A stretch of DNA of 64,000 nt. Origin: Monodelphis domestica. Taxonomy: Eukaryota > Chordata > Mammalia > Didelphimorphia > Didelphidae. The notes under the pieces were generated by a model. The model searched no databases. It was not told the origin of the DNA and worked only from the letters and a program-made list of their open reading frames with translations. The stretch is from NCBI RefSeq assembly GCF_027887165.1, contig NC_077231.1:125005987-125069986 (forward strand), written 5' to 3'. Both the position numbers and the translations under genes were made by a program. This document shows, piece after piece, positions 22,939 through 35,236 of this stretch; the first letter of the stretch is position 1; each line of letters begins with the position of its first letter.

Positions 22939-23140
22939 AAAGGGCAACTAGATGGCTCAAGGAATAGAAAACTACTCCTGAAGATGGTAGGTTCTAGGTC
23001 CAAATCTGGCCTCAGACACTTCCTAGCTGTGTGACCCTGGGCAAGTCACTTAACCCCCATTGCCTAGCCCTTACTGCCCTTCTGCCTTAGAACTGATATT
23101 TTGTATTGATTCTAAAATGGAAAGTAAGGTTTTAAAAAAA
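22939..23140 (+). repeat. tRNA-headed SINE
   Basis: AAGATTATAGCCTA repeated on both sides. Divergent head (AACTAGATGGCTCAAGG). Confidence 0.93.
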
Positions 23141-23750
23141 GATTATAGCCTACATTTCAGCATGAAATCTATCATTAGTTTTCTTTTTTTATCACTAGTT
23201 TTCTTAACTGATAATTTATTATATAAGTGGTGTGGTTCACTTGGTGCTACAGAAGCAATTTAGCAATCCATATTTGGATCTTCACCTCCTTCCTATACCT
23301 ACAGAAAAGCAAGTTTTCTCTTACTTAATCAAATAATTTTCTAGTACAAAAAACATTTTTTTCACTTGATAAGTACTTTTTTCTCTCCCAACACCTAAAT
23401 CTTTGGGGAAACATAAACTAAACCCAAATAGGAATAGTCAAGTAAGACAAATTCCCAATTGGCCAGGTCCAAAAATGTTTCTTTCTGCATTTGAGGCCTC
23501 CTCTCTCCTGGGCCTTGTATTTTTTCTCACTCCTCCCTTTCTATCACTGGTCTTCCAGAATCCCAGTTGGTCATTGTATTAGTAAAAGTTTTTAAGTAAA
23601 GTATCCCTTTCACAACCCAACTTTCCCATCACATAGGACAATCTTTGTGTTTTTGTTTTTTTAATTCCTCCTTTTCTGAGCTTTCCATGACATGGATGGC
23701 TGGTTCCAATACAATAATAATATAAGGGCATGAAAACAGTATATCATTCA
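23141..23750. other. Gene-free, no assignment
   Basis: Nothing seen on either strand. Confidence 0.4.
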
Positions 23751-23754
23751 GAAG

Positions 23755-23950
23755 CAATGAAATTTTGGGAATCTCACAACAGCCCTGTGAGATGGGTTCT
23801 AGGCTTTGTTTGTTTTTTTTAGGGGGGTACCAAACTAAGACTGACAGAAGTTGAATGATTTTCCCTGACTCACATAGCCTGAAAGTTTGAACTCAGGTCT
23901 TTTTGATTCTAAATCCAACCCTCTAGCCACTCTGCTACCCAACTGCCTAG
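23755..23950 (-). repeat. CORE/MIR-type SINE, antisense
   Basis: AATCTCACAACAGCCCTGTGAG, TGATTTTCCCTGACTCACATAG and TTTGAACTCAGGTCTTTTTG. Confidence 0.7.
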
Positions 23951-23955
23951 CTGAG

Positions 23956-24440
23956 AAAGCCCCAGCGTGGTCATAATGGCCAAGGGTTGTGTGCCTGTAA
24001 TCTCATGGAATAGCAGAAGGCAGCAACAACCGGGGCAGTGCTGACCAGCACAATGTCAAAGCATTCAAACCAACACAGACTAGGCCAGGGGTGCTCCAGA
24101 GCCCCTGAAGCTGTCCTGAAATACCAGAGAGGGCATTGAAGATCAATGCTGGATCTCAAAGATCCAGGACAGCCTAATCCTGTGAGGTGGAGAAGGACAC
24201 GAGAACTCAGGTAACTCAGGATGAGGACGGGCAGAGCCAACCACCATACTCAGAAGCAGAGCAGAGGGCAGAGTCTGGCCCTTGCACAAAGCCCCAATTC
24301 AGTAACTAAAACTGGTGAGATGAGTAAACCAAAGAAAACACCAACCAGTACCAACTATTATTACAAATCTAACACCATTATAATTGTAAACAAGACTCCA
24401 AATAAAAAACTAGAGATTTTATAACAAGAAACTAGTGTTT
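23956..24440 (+). mobile_element. Probable L1 5' UTR and start of ORF1
   Basis: GC-richer segment ending in GTGAGATGAGTAAACCAAAGAAAAC, which resembles the start of marsupial L1 ORF1 (MSKPKK). Based on memory of the family, so moderate. Confidence 0.45.
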
Positions 24441-24550
24441 ATTCCTCACTGGTTATGGGTGTTCAACTTCCTTCATCAGATAAGTATATTAATTCTAGAA
24501 TATTGTATTTGGAAAAGATGAACATTGTGTTTTTAAAAGAGGGAGAGATT

Positions 24551-24650
24551 CCTGGGCAAGTCACTTAACCCCAGTTGCCCAACTCTTGCTGCTCTTCTGC
24601 CTTGTCACCAATACTTATTATTGATTAGAAGTCAGAAAGGAAGGGTTTAA
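24551..24650 (+). repeat. tRNA-headed SINE, 3' half
   Basis: Starts at CCTGGGCAAGTCACTTAACC; the tRNA head is absent. Confidence 0.85.
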
Positions 24651-24669
24651 AATAAATGAAAATAATTAC

Positions 24670-24873
24670 AGGGTTTAGCTGAATGACTCAGTGGATTAAG
24701 AGCCACATCTAGAAACAGGAGGTCCTAGGTTCAAATGTGACCTCAGACACTTCCTAACTGTGTGACCCTGGGCAAGTCACTTAACCCCTTTGCCTAGTCC
24801 TTACCACTCTTCTGCTTTGGAACCAATATCCAGCATTGATTCTAAGACAGAAAGTAAGGGTTTAAAAAAAATA
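24670..24873 (+). repeat. tRNA-headed SINE
   Basis: Full length with head GGTTTAGCTGAATGACTCAG. Confidence 0.92.
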
Positions 24874-24892
24874 GAGTGAGAGATTATTTCTT

Positions 24893-25079
24893 TTTTTAAA
24901 AAACTTTTACTTTCTGTTTTAGTAACATCTCTAAGGCAGAAGAGTAGCAAGGGATAGCCAATTGGAGTTGTGACTTAGCCAGGGTCATACAGATAGAAAG
25001 TATCTAAGACTGGATTTGAACCCAGGTCCTCCCAACTTCAGACCTGGCACTCTATCCAATGTGCCACCTATCTGCCCCT
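24893..25079 (-). repeat. tRNA-headed SINE, variant
   Basis: AACTTTTACTTTCTGTTTTAG to CCACCTATCTGCCCC. With the previous copy it makes a second, weaker inverted pair, 20 bp apart. Confidence 0.85.
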
Positions 25080-26629
25080 AAGAGGTCACTTCTAGCTAGG
25101 AAAACCAAAGAGGCATCATGAGAAAGTAGCAGTTGATTTGGTACTTTTCATCCATAGTTAGGCATGAAAGATATTGGTTCTACACTCCAGCTATAGGGAG
25201 CAAAGTCTCAGAGTAAAGAAATCATATTTATCCAATTTGATTAGAATATAGGGTAAATGTAATATAATGGGGAAGAAGGATGACTGTCGTTTAAAACAAA
25301 ATATAGATGTCTTTGAATGCCAACCACTGGACTTTGATATTTATTCTATAGGTAATAGAGATGTAGTGGATATCTCTAAGACTCGAAATGTGATCAAATT
25401 AGTATAATTATCTCCAAAGTTTAATTTGCCCTTTCCATGGCTGGCTTGGCTAGGGGAGGAACTAGAGATACAAAGACCACATGAGAAGCTTGAAGAGGCA
25501 TATAAAGGAGGAGGCAGAATTAGTTTAAGCATAAACATTATTTAGTGGGAAATTTAGTAATAGTGTTCAACATAGTTGCAATGTTGCTGATGAGCATTTA
25601 CAAAAATAAGTATCAAAAACAAGTCATTGAAAACTTTTGTGCCAACTTTTGTTCATAGGATGAGATTCAGAGAATTTATAAGAAATTCATAAGATATTCC
25701 AATTAAATCAATTTATGTTTTGATATTTTATTTCAAAGCAAAGGTAAGCTTAGGGAAAGACCATGAAAGCTATGTAGGAGAAAATGATTTATCAGGAAGA
25801 AATGAAAGAATTCAATGCCATTAATTCAGCAAACATTTCTTAAGCACCTACTATGTACAAGACATTGTGCTGGATGGCAAAAATGCAAATATAGAAAAAG
25901 AACTTCTGCCTTTAAATTTATTTTCTGCTAAAGAAGTGTTTGCAGCCTATGCAGAAACGTCCTATGTCTGTCATGAATACTTTCTTAAGAAGAGAGTTAA
26001 ATGTCATTGGAATTAGTGAACATAATTTTTAGAAGTAAAATAAAATTGATTTTATTTTCATGCATAGGAAATGACATTACTCATGTGGGAATCAATTTTT
26101 AAAGGTACTGAGGAATTGATTCTCAAGGTATACAAAAGAAGAGGATAACAAAGGTTTAAAAAATGTTAGATCTATTACCAACTAAGAGTATTTCAATAAC
26201 TATCAATCCATATGCTTATTTCCTATTAGAGTAAAATTTTTGTAAAAATAATCTACTTTTATTAAGGAGGACTTTTGGATAGGTAATCTATTTTCTTTTT
26301 TTTTTTAATTAACTAAAATCACCACCAAAAAGCAATTGGGGAAGCAAATTCATAAAAAGGATTATGTACAAGATCAGACTCACATTGTTTACAACTTGTT
26401 TAAAAGTATGTAAATTATATATGTGTGCTAAGATAACATCCTCTGTTTTTGAATTCCCTTTGGATTTGTTTACTTATATACTTTTTTCTTTATTTTGTGG
26501 CTGCAAATTTTTTAATGTAATCATGACATATATTATTCTTATTTTCTTTTCCTCAGTTTCCATCTCTTCATATATTTCCCTTATTTTCTTTCTATTTCCA
26601 ATATTTATCATTTCTTTTAACATAATATG
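25080..26629. other. Gene-free; faint L2-type piece at 25825-25930
   Basis: AACATTTCTTAAGCACCTAC and GACATTGTGCTGG recall an L2 3' region. The rest shows nothing. Confidence 0.4.
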
Positions 26630-26634
26630 ATCCA

Positions 26635-26965
26635 TTAAATTCAAATATTACAATCTATTCAGCCATTTCTCCTGTTCATTGTAGTTGTTTTTTCCAGTTA
26701 TTTTATCATAATAAGCAAAGCTTCCAGGAATATTTTCATGTGTACACAGCTTTTTATCCTCTCATTAATAAATATCCTTAGGGCTTACCCCTACTATTGA
26801 GATCTCAAGGTCTATGAGCATGAACAGCTTTATAGCTCTTAATGTATAATTCCATCTAGTCTTAAAAAAAATTCACAGATGCTCTAGCAATGTAATATTA
26901 GGCCTGTTTTTCCATGTTCCTATTAGCATTTAAGTTTATTACTTTAGCCCATCTGGTTCTCATTT
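26635..26965 (-). mobile_element. Old L1-like fragment, antisense
   Basis: TCTATTCAGCCATTTCTCCTG, AACAGCTTTATAGCTCTTAA and TGCTCTAGCAATGTAATATTAG follow the order of the L1 ORF2 3' region reversed, but strongly diverged. Confidence 0.5.
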
Positions 26966-27176
26966 AACATATATTACCAGGACCATATTTGGCTAGATTG
27001 GTCCTTAGGCAGCAGACACAATCTGTTGTCAAAAACATACTCTTTCTCAAATAAGTCTTTCCCAGCTTGGTCATACCCAGTGGAACTTTTGTTCTAGTTC
27101 CACAACCCTTCAGGGATGAGAACTATCTCCATAGTATGACAACTGTTAAGGTAACACTTTTATAGAATACTTAAAC

Positions 27177-27621
27177 CAGTGGTGACAAGCCTATGGTACG
27201 GGTGCCAAAGATGGCTCACAGAGCACTTTCTGTGGGCACATGACCCCACCCACCTACCCACCCAGAGTTTGTTACTAGAAAGGTAGAGGGACTCCAAAAG
27301 AACTGCTCCCCTCCCCCTCTCCACTGTGCCTGATGACATTTTTTCACATCCTGTCCCTCTGCCCAGCAGCTCAATGGGAGTGAATGGGGGAGTAAGGTGG
27401 ACAGCACAGGAACAGAACTGGAAAGGAGTAGAGCATTTGGACCATTCCCCTTCCCCTCTCTACACTTGCTGAGAACATTCCTCAGTTCACCTGCCCCTCT
27501 ACCCAGCAGCCCAATGGGAGCCCTTTCTCCCTCCCCTTTGTGGAGTAAGAGAGGGGCATACCCACCACTAGCTATGGAGGTGGGGTCTGGCACTCCATCT
27601 CCAAAAGGTTCACCATCACTG
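27177..27621. mobile_element. Non-autonomous hAT transposon A
   Basis: Ends CAGTGGTGACAAGCC and GGTTCACCATCACTG are inverted. Flanked by 8-bp ACTTAAAC / ACTTATAC (7 of 8). The GC-rich core matches copy B at 34.7 kb (CAGCCCAATGGGAGC). Confidence 0.85.
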
Positions 27622-27699
27622 ACTTATACTCTCTAAGCCATTGTTGAACCACCAGAAACTGTATTTGCACTCAATGTCATAGTTACTAGCTGTGTATTT

Positions 27700-27975
27700 C
27701 CATTTACTCCATTCCTCCTCACAGTGTGTCCTCCCCTTCCTTTCTTTCTGGCATATCCCTCCTCAGATGTCTAATTTCCTTTGACTAATACCTCTCCTAT
27801 TCACCCCCTTCTCAAAAATCCTCCCTTCTCCTCTCCCCTTGCTTTCCTAGTTCCAAATTGACCCACCTTTCCAAAAGTCCCTCCCTTATCCCTTACTTTT
27901 TATTTCTTATTCTATCCATATTTCCCCAGATCCTTTCCTTATTCCCCAACTCTGTCCTCCTACTTCTCGATTCCC
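27700..27975 (-). mobile_element. L1 inter-ORF region, antisense
   Basis: Pyrimidine-rich; GGCATATCCCTCCTCAGATGTC and CCAAATTGACCCACCTTTCC are the reverse complement of 6950-7070. Confidence 0.75.
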
Positions 27976-28039
27976 TTATCTGGATGGGTAATTTAGAGAG
28001 CTCATTTAATCAATGCATATAGCTTTGGCAGACTGCATA

Positions 28040-28190
28040 TTTAATTCAGTTCAATTCAACAGGCATGTATTAAGCACTTACAATATATAAGAGATTATGC
28101 TAGGTCCTAGGGGAAAAAAAGGCAAAAATGAAATAGTTCCTGTCCTCAAAGAGTTTACATTCTCCTGGGTGAAATAACATGTACACAGAT
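28040..28190. repeat. L2-type 3' fragment
   Basis: CAACAGGCATGTATTAAGCAC, TTATGCTAGGTCCTAGG and CCTCAAAGAGTTTACATTCTCC. Confidence 0.65.
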
Positions 28191-29329
28191 GATAATGCAT
28201 AGATAAGTAAAGATAGATAGATACCTAGACAGACATGAAACAAATTGAAAGTAACTTTGGCATAGTGAAAATACTAAGTGGACTGGCAGGAGAGAGATAA
28301 TACCTTTCCCATATAGCTCAGAGGGTCAGTTTTGGAAGAATCAGTGAGATCATAGGTTTCAGAGTGATTTGTGAAGCTATCAATGAGCTACAATGTCAAT
28401 TAATTAATTAGTTTATTAATGAGCTATTTTGTTAATTAATCCTTATTAAAACTAAGATAATGAAATAATGTCTACTTTCAATCTATCTCATGGTGATTAA
28501 CAAAGAGAAAGTCTCAAAGAGATTTCTTTTCTAAAGCTTTTCATGGTCCTGACAGTGAGTTATTTATATTTGTACCTACTTGGTTTTAATGTGGTCTTTT
28601 AAAATAAATGATTAGATCTATACCTTATATGAGTGATGAATGACCAATCCAAGACAGTTTTCAAAGACGGTCTACTTTTCCTTGAGTCCATTGGTAATGC
28701 TCAAGATAGCCAGTAGAGAGCGGTATGATCAAGGGAAGTAAAATGTAATCCTACTACTCACTGTACAGAGTCAGCTAAAATGGACATAGAAAAGGGCTGG
28801 GCAAGGGCTCATCCTCCTCTCCCCCCCCACCCCCCATTGCTGTGTGAGAATCCTGGCAAGAGTTGATAGATAGAATGAAACCAAAAGGCTGTTTGAGCTG
28901 CTTTGCCCAGTGAGCAGAAGTCAGTCATTACGCTGACTTTCCAGGTCACAACCAAGGATGACTCAGAACAAGAACTAAAGAACACGTCTTCTGGATCACC
29001 TAGTTTAATGAGATTTTAGAATTGCTCATCCCTCCTTACCTCAGGCTCACAGAATCCCTGTCTTCCTTGGAGACACAACTCAATCACCATTTTCTGCAGG
29101 TCAGCTTTCCAGATCCCCTTCCCCCCAATTGCTAATGTTCTTCCTCCCAAACTATCTTATATTTAATGACTTGGCTTATATTTGTATTTATTCAAGCCTA
29201 TGCCTCCTGTTTTACAGATAAGGAATCTAATCAAGATTCTAATCAAGAGAAACAAATCATTAGCCCATGGTCACTGTGCAAAAGCTGAGATAGACCCCAG
29301 CAAGCAATCATGTATCATTTTAGAACAAT
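28191..29329. other. Gene-free, no assignment
   Basis: Nothing but short A/T runs and a C run at 28821-28838. Confidence 0.4.
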
Positions 29330-29339
29330 GATAGACATT

Positions 29340-29450
29340 CAAATGGAGAACAAAATGGCAAACTACTGCGGTATCTTTGCCAAGAAAACCCCAAATGGGG
29401 TCACCAAGAGTCAGACATGACTCAGATGATGACTAATAACAAGAAGATAT
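29340..29450 (+). repeat. RTE-tailed SINE, 3' part
   Basis: AAAATGGCAAACTACTGCGG, CCAAGAAAACCCCAAATGGG and AAGAGTCAGACATGACTCAG. Confidence 0.75.
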
Positions 29451-29813
29451 TCAATATTCTCCACATTTCTGTGATTCATTGTGCAACTGTATGATCTTGT
29501 GCAAGACGTTTCATTTACCTTAGAAAGGAGAGAACTGCACTAAACAATTTCCAAGGTCCTGACAAGCCTTAAGAATATGTTATTTGATAACACTATCCTT
29601 TGGTCAAAGCCACACTATACATTAAATTCAAATCTCAGTCACCTTTAATCCCCATCTTTATACTTTTCTACTAGGAAGCACTGCCTAATAGTATGAATTT
29701 TGCAATTATTTGTTAATTTGACTCAACAAAAGAAAAAGTCCTTTATGAAAAATAAATTCTCATTATTTTAAAATTCATCCTCATTTCTTCCTTTCTCTCT
29801 CAGAGAGCCCTAT

Positions 29814-30020
29814 TTTTTTTTTAAACTCTCACTTCACCTTCTGTCTCAGAATCAATCCTGGGTACTGGTTCCAAGGCAGAAAAGCAGTAAGGACTAGGCA
29901 ATGGGGGTTAAGTGACTTGCCCAGGGTCACACAGCTAAGAAGAGTCCAAGGTCATATTTGAACCCAGGATCTCCCATCTCTAGGCCTGGCTCTCAATCCA
30001 CTGAGCAACCCAGCTGCCCC
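29814..30020 (-). repeat. tRNA-headed SINE
   Basis: Reverse copy with a 6-bp insertion in the tail (CTCACTTCACCTTCTGTC). Confidence 0.9.
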
Positions 30021-30169
30021 CATCCTTTTTTTTTTTCAAATATTTTTTCAAAGAAAAAAATGGAAATGTCCTCTAAAGAAAGTATTAAGAAGAGATGGTG
30101 TAAGGAGAATATTAGAAAGATATTTTTGTCTTCCCTTGTTTTTGTCTAAAATGTAATCCCAGAGTTCAA

Positions 30170-30480
30170 TTCAGGCAGCTGGATGGTGCAGTGGTTAGAG
30201 CACTGGACCTGGAATTAGGAAGACCTGAGCTTAAATCTTACCTCTCAGATAGTTATGTGATCCTATTCAAGTCACTTAACCTCTGTCTGCCTCTGTTTCC
30301 CCAAATATAAAAGGGGAATATGAGTAGCATCTTTTCTGTGAGGTTGTTATGAGGATCAAATGAAATAATATTTGTGAAGAGCTTAGCATAGTTCCTGGTA
30401 CCTTTGCTGTTGTTATTCAACTGTTTTGCCATGTGTGATTCTGTGCCTGGTACATATTAAACACTTAATAAATGCTTATT
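30170..30480 (+). repeat. CORE-SINE of MAR1/MIR type
   Basis: TGGTGCAGTGGTTAGAGCAC head, GTCACTTAACCTCTGTCTGCC core and TTAATAAATGCTTATTTCCC end. Confidence 0.8.
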
Positions 30481-31147
30481 TCCCACAACTCCTACAATGT
30501 GAAACTCCCAAATCCTCCTTTAAAGAGAGTATTTTTCTATTTTTCAAACAGAAGAATTTAAAAATTAAAATGTGTCAATCACTGGTTACCAAATTGTGAA
30601 ATAGAATTTTTTACATTCATCCTCAAATTTAATATACTGCAATGTGATTCAACAGATTTATTAAGGTTCTAGCAAACGAAGATGTAACAAGGACTCAGAT
30701 CCACTTTTTAAGGCTCCAATTGACCTTGTGGGAGCTTTGGGATCATCTTCAGGCCCTGGGTGACCCAGGGCTAAAAGGTTTACACTCAAGAGTTGAAGAG
30801 TCTCCCTTATTGACTGCTGAGCCAGAAGAGTAGATGAATCAGCAGATCTCTAGGCTTTGACTCACCAGGAGCTGTGAGGAAAGACAAATCCTTGTCTATC
30901 TCAGTATTATGGCAACTCCACAATCTCCCATGTAAATTATGGACCCAACTAGGCTGGAGCCTAGTTGGCTGAGAGTGACCCATTTGTTAGTCATTCTCTT
31001 TCCCCCAAGTAAATATAAGGCAACAGTTGGGAGGATAAGGAAAGGTCTTCTGTAAGAAGTGGCTCTTCAACTGATGTTTGAAGGAAGCTAGAGGCTTGAA
31101 ACTAAGCTATGTCAATGCTGTTTGTCCTTCATCTTTCTTTTCTTTCA
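30481..31147. other. Gene-free; possible old antisense LTR at 30655-30990
   Basis: CAGATTTATTAAGG could be an antisense poly(A) signal and the sequence following is unique in style, but no ends are visible. Confidence 0.3.
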
Positions 31148-31327
31148 TTTTAAACTCCGTTTCTATCTTAGTAATAACTATAAAACAGGAGAAATGTAAG
31201 GGCTAGACAAACAGAGTTAAGTGACTTGCCCAGGGTCATATAGCTAGGAGTGGCTAAAGTCGGATTCAAACCCAGGTCCTCCGACTCCAGACCTGATGCT
31301 CTAGCCACTGAGCAACCTAGCAATCCC
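31148..31327 (-). repeat. tRNA-headed SINE, variant
   Basis: AAACTCCGTTTCTATCTTAG to CAACCTAGCAATCCCC; same tail variant as at 24.9 and 62.5 kb. Confidence 0.82.
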
Positions 31328-31739
31328 CATCCTTTTTTTTTTTAAGACTTCTTGACTTGTGTGTGAATTGGATTTAAGTGAGGTAGAATTGCATAAAGTA
31401 TCTCACTCTCTTTCAGAGTCATCAAGGTCCAGTGGCAAGACAAAAGTTAAAATGACTAATGATGGCCCAGAATGCTAGAGGATGATCTTGGCATCTTTGA
31501 TATCTGATCAAGCTCTAACTGCTATATAGCATCTTCTTTAGCCATAGCTACCCTCATAGATGTTAGAAAAATTGTTGTCATCCACTTGTTCCACCCATTA
31601 TGCTATGATGAGGTAAAAGATTTAGAATCTATTCATAGATTTCCAAGGAAAACAGTATGAATGCTGATGAAATAGATACCTTGGCGATTCCTGCTCTGCA
31701 GAATCTATAATTCTGTTTACATGCTCGAGAGGAACAGCA

Positions 31740-31935
31740 TTCATTCATCAAGTATTTATTAATCTCCTATTACTTGCCAGGCAAAGATACAGTATCTCAC
31801 TTAAGTCTTACGACAACTCTGCAGGTTGATGCTACAGGTATTATTTTTATTTCCATTTTACAGCTAAAAAGAAACTAAGACTTCATGAGGTTGTAATTTC
31901 TCCAAGATTGTGTTAGGTGGGAAATTTCATAGATG
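31740..31935 (-). repeat. CORE/MIR-type SINE, antisense
   Basis: AAGTATTTATTAATCTCC, TCTTACGACAACTCTGCAGG and TTTCCATTTTACAGCTAAAA. Confidence 0.7.
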
Positions 31936-31959
31936 AGATTACAAACAACCTAGGTCTTC

Positions 31960-32818
31960 AGAGGCAGAACCAATATGGCAGACTATCAGGAAGTACAGAG
32001 AGCTCCTCCAAATAGGTTCACAAAATATATCAGATCTAACACTGATCAGGAAATCAAAAAGAAAAAAAAAATCACAGTAAGCCAGTTGTCCTGCTGATAT
32101 CCATATACAGAAACGAAGAGGTCTGCAAATATTGGGGATAGAATATGGTCAGAGGGATCTGCTATAAGAGCATTCTGGTGTAGAATGAGGCTAAGCACCA
32201 GGGCAAGAAGTTCCAAATCCCCCATTATGGAGTTTAAATCTGTGTAGGTTAAAGGATCAGGTTCCAATTGGAAACTCCATTATTTACTATCTGGTCATCA
32301 TTATAAAGTATCAGAGAACTTGGGATATGATATTCCAGAAAGCAAAGGATATATAGGCTTATAACAAAAAATAATAATTTACACAACAAAATGAATAATT
32401 TTTTAATGAAATAGAGGATTCCCAAACATTCTAGAGTTGGATACTTAAAGGAGTCAAGAAAAACATATTTAAAGGTAAATATGAGCAAAGACTTGTAAGG
32501 GACTAAAACATTTACATTCTAATACTGGGAAATGATAATGATAACCCCTCCAAACCTCATCATCAGGGGTCATAGAGGGAGTCTGATTAAATAGAGAACC
32601 TCAGACTGGTTCAGTAATATCTTCAAGATCTTTAAAAAGGAATGCAAAGGGAAAGAAAGAGGAATACACTAGATGGAAAAAAGGAAAGTAAGGATGGGGA
32701 AATTATCTCAGGTAATTGGGTTGTACAAGAAGAAATCCTGAAGGAATGGATGGGATGAAAAAATGAATGATACCTGAACTTCATTCTCATCTGAATTGGT
32801 CAAAGGAGGGAAGAATAC

Positions 32819-32853
<35 letters not shown>

Positions 32854-33530
32854 ATGTATATATGTGTGTGTGTATGTATGTATACAGTTGGATACAGAAA
32901 TAAATGTCATTAAACAGAGAAAAATAGGAGGTAAAAGGGAAAGGAAAAGGAAGAAATAAAATGTAACATGGATTAAGGGAAAGATTAGGCCTAAGTAAAA
33001 ACTAAGAATGCCCCCCAAAATTATTGCAGATCTTTTTACAGTGGCAAAGATTTAGAAGCTGACAAACTGCTTATTAATTGAGAAATGGTTGAATACGTGA
33101 GTGTGATAGAATACTACCGTGTTATAAGGAATGATGAAGGGGTGGTCTCAGAAAAATCTGGGAAGGCTTACAAATAATGATATAAGAATGAGATGAGCAG
33201 AACCAAAGCAATTTATACAATGACAGAAATATTACAAAAACAAAATTTGAAAGACTTGGGAATTATAATCAATGCCATGGCCAACCAAATTCCAGAGGAT
33301 GCATAATGAGTCTGACTACACATTTTCCAATTGAGAAGTGAAAGATTTTGAGTATGAAGATTGAAGCTTATGTTTTGGGGATATTGACCAACACAGAAAT
33401 TTGTTTTCTTTGACTAGATATCTTTGTAGCATTAATTTTGTCTTTCTTTCTTTCTCAATTTGGGGGTGGGAATTGTGGTTGGAGAGAAAGAAGATAGATT
33501 ATTGCTGATGAAAAAATAAAATTAAAATAA
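31960..33530 (+). mobile_element. Internally deleted L1, sense
   Basis: Begins with an L1-5'-UTR-like GCAGAACCAATATGGCAGAC and AGAGCTCCTCC, passes a purine-rich inter-ORF part (32630-32990) and ends in the ORF2 C-terminus/3' UTR (GAGATGAGCAGAACCAAAGC, GGTGGGAATTGTGG). The middle of ORF2 is missing. Confidence 0.6.
32815..32885. repeat. TACA/AT/GT microsatellite
   Basis: (ACAT)n, (AT)n and (GT)n runs in succession inside the L1. Confidence 0.9.
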
Positions 33531-33621
33531 CCCAGGTCTTCCTCACTTCAATTCTAACATTTCAGCCACACTCAGGACTGCCTAAATCAACATACATTCA
33601 GCTTAGTGAAAAACAAAGCCT

Positions 33622-33830
33622 GGGGGCAGCTGGGTAGCTCAGTGGATTGAAAGCCAGACCTAGAGATGGGAGGTCCTAGGTTCAAATCTGGCCTCAGACA
33701 CTTCCCAGCTGTGTGACCCTGGGCAAGTCACTTAACCCCCATTGCCTAGCGCTTACCACTCTTCTGCCTTGGAGCCAATACTCAGTATTGACTCCAAGAT
33801 GGAAGGTAAGGGTTTAATTAAAAAAAAAAC
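33622..33830 (+). repeat. tRNA-headed SINE, near consensus
   Basis: Closest to consensus here; AAAAACAAAGCC flanks both sides. Confidence 0.95.
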
Positions 33831-34720
33831 AAAAAACAAAGCCAGTCTGTCTGATTTGTTTTTCATATAGAAACTGTATTTCTATTTGAGAAAATGCATA
33901 AAAAAGCATTTTTCAAATCTTTACGAACCATGTTAGTGTTGGTAATTATTGTTATTATCGCTGCCTTTTTTTCTCCAAAAGAAAGGGCTGATCTGATTAA
34001 ATATTTTATTGGTAAAAGATCTCAGCATGGCAATATTCCTATAGAGTTGATCAAGAGAGTTACTAAGTGACCAGATAAGGTCATTGGAAGAAATACTTTG
34101 TTTGGGACGTGGCTATATCTTCCCGTAGTTCCCATCTGGTCTCAGTTCTGCAAGACTTGTTCAACTGTGGGTACCTCCTAATATTTTCTGATTTTCAGAG
34201 TGGAACCTTCTTTGGAATGCCATCTCTACTTCACATTCAAAGGTCAGTTCCCCTGAGAGACAACTCTCCCAGGTTTAAGGCCCTCTGTGAGCCCACAATC
34301 CTAAAACTATTGCTTATGAGTCCCTACCAATGGCTCTACTTTCAACAGCTATTTAGTTGGTATAAGTAGTTCAAGGTAAATGCATTTAATTGACTTGTTT
34401 AGTAAGAAAAATAGTAATAGCACAGCATCTCCCTCATAGACCTGGCTTCTACTACACTGAAAATACACACAGTGCCAGTAGGAAAAGTGAATGCCAATAG
34501 AATTCACATGTAGAGGAGTATACATATAGGAACGCTTGTGTTAAAATGTGGGCAATAAGAGATAACTCCTTGAATGCTGCTTGGAAATAGTCATAGATGC
34601 TTGGCATTATTATTGATAACTGGTCTTGCCCTCTTGACCGGATGTTGCTATTCCTTTACATTAGTTACTCTGCCTCCAGTTTGGGATTCTGTTGACATAC
34701 TGATAGTGTACTGTTATTCA
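33831..34720. other. Gene-free, no assignment
   Basis: An 86-codon plus-strand ORF at 34109 has no motif or splice context. Confidence 0.4.
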
Positions 34721-34728
34721 CTCTAGGG

Positions 34729-35228
34729 CAGTGATGGCAAACCGATGGCATGGGTACCAAAGGTGGCACAGAAAGTAATCTCTGTAGGCACAGCCACCCT
34801 CCCTCTCCACCCCCCCCCCCCAGAGTTCATTACTAAAAAGGCAGAAGGACTTGGGTGGAGCTGACCCCTTCTTCCTCTCCACCATGCCTAACAACATTTT
34901 CTCACATCACCTGCCTCTCTGCCCAGCAGCCCAGTGGGAGCACAGAGCTGGAGGGGAGCAGAGTGCTCTGGCCACTCCCCTCCCCTCTCTCTACACTTGC
35001 TGAGGATATTCCTCACTTCACCCACCCCCCTGCCCAGCAGACCAATGGGAGTGTTTTCTCCCTTTCCTGTGTGGGGGAAGGAGGAAAGGGCAGGGCCAGC
35101 AGTCAGTGGTGGAGAGGGGCATAGCACTCAGTCTGGTGGGTGGGGTGAGGGCAGGGATGGCACTCAGTCTGGTGGGTGAGGTGGGGGCAGGGCCTGGCAC
35201 TCCATCTCTAAAAGGTTGGCCATCACTG
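34729..35228. mobile_element. Non-autonomous hAT transposon B
   Basis: Ends CAGTGATGGCAAACC and GGTTGGCCATCACTG, with a perfect 8-bp CTCTAGGG duplication at 34721-34728 and 35229-35236. Core contains short tandem repeats of CACTCAGTCTGGTGGGTG near 35130-35175. Confidence 0.93.
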
Positions 35229-35236
35229 CTCTAGGG

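Noticed and set aside
34855..35200. Overlapping GC-rich ORFs on both strands
   Set aside because: They lie inside the hAT element and reflect its low stop-codon content.
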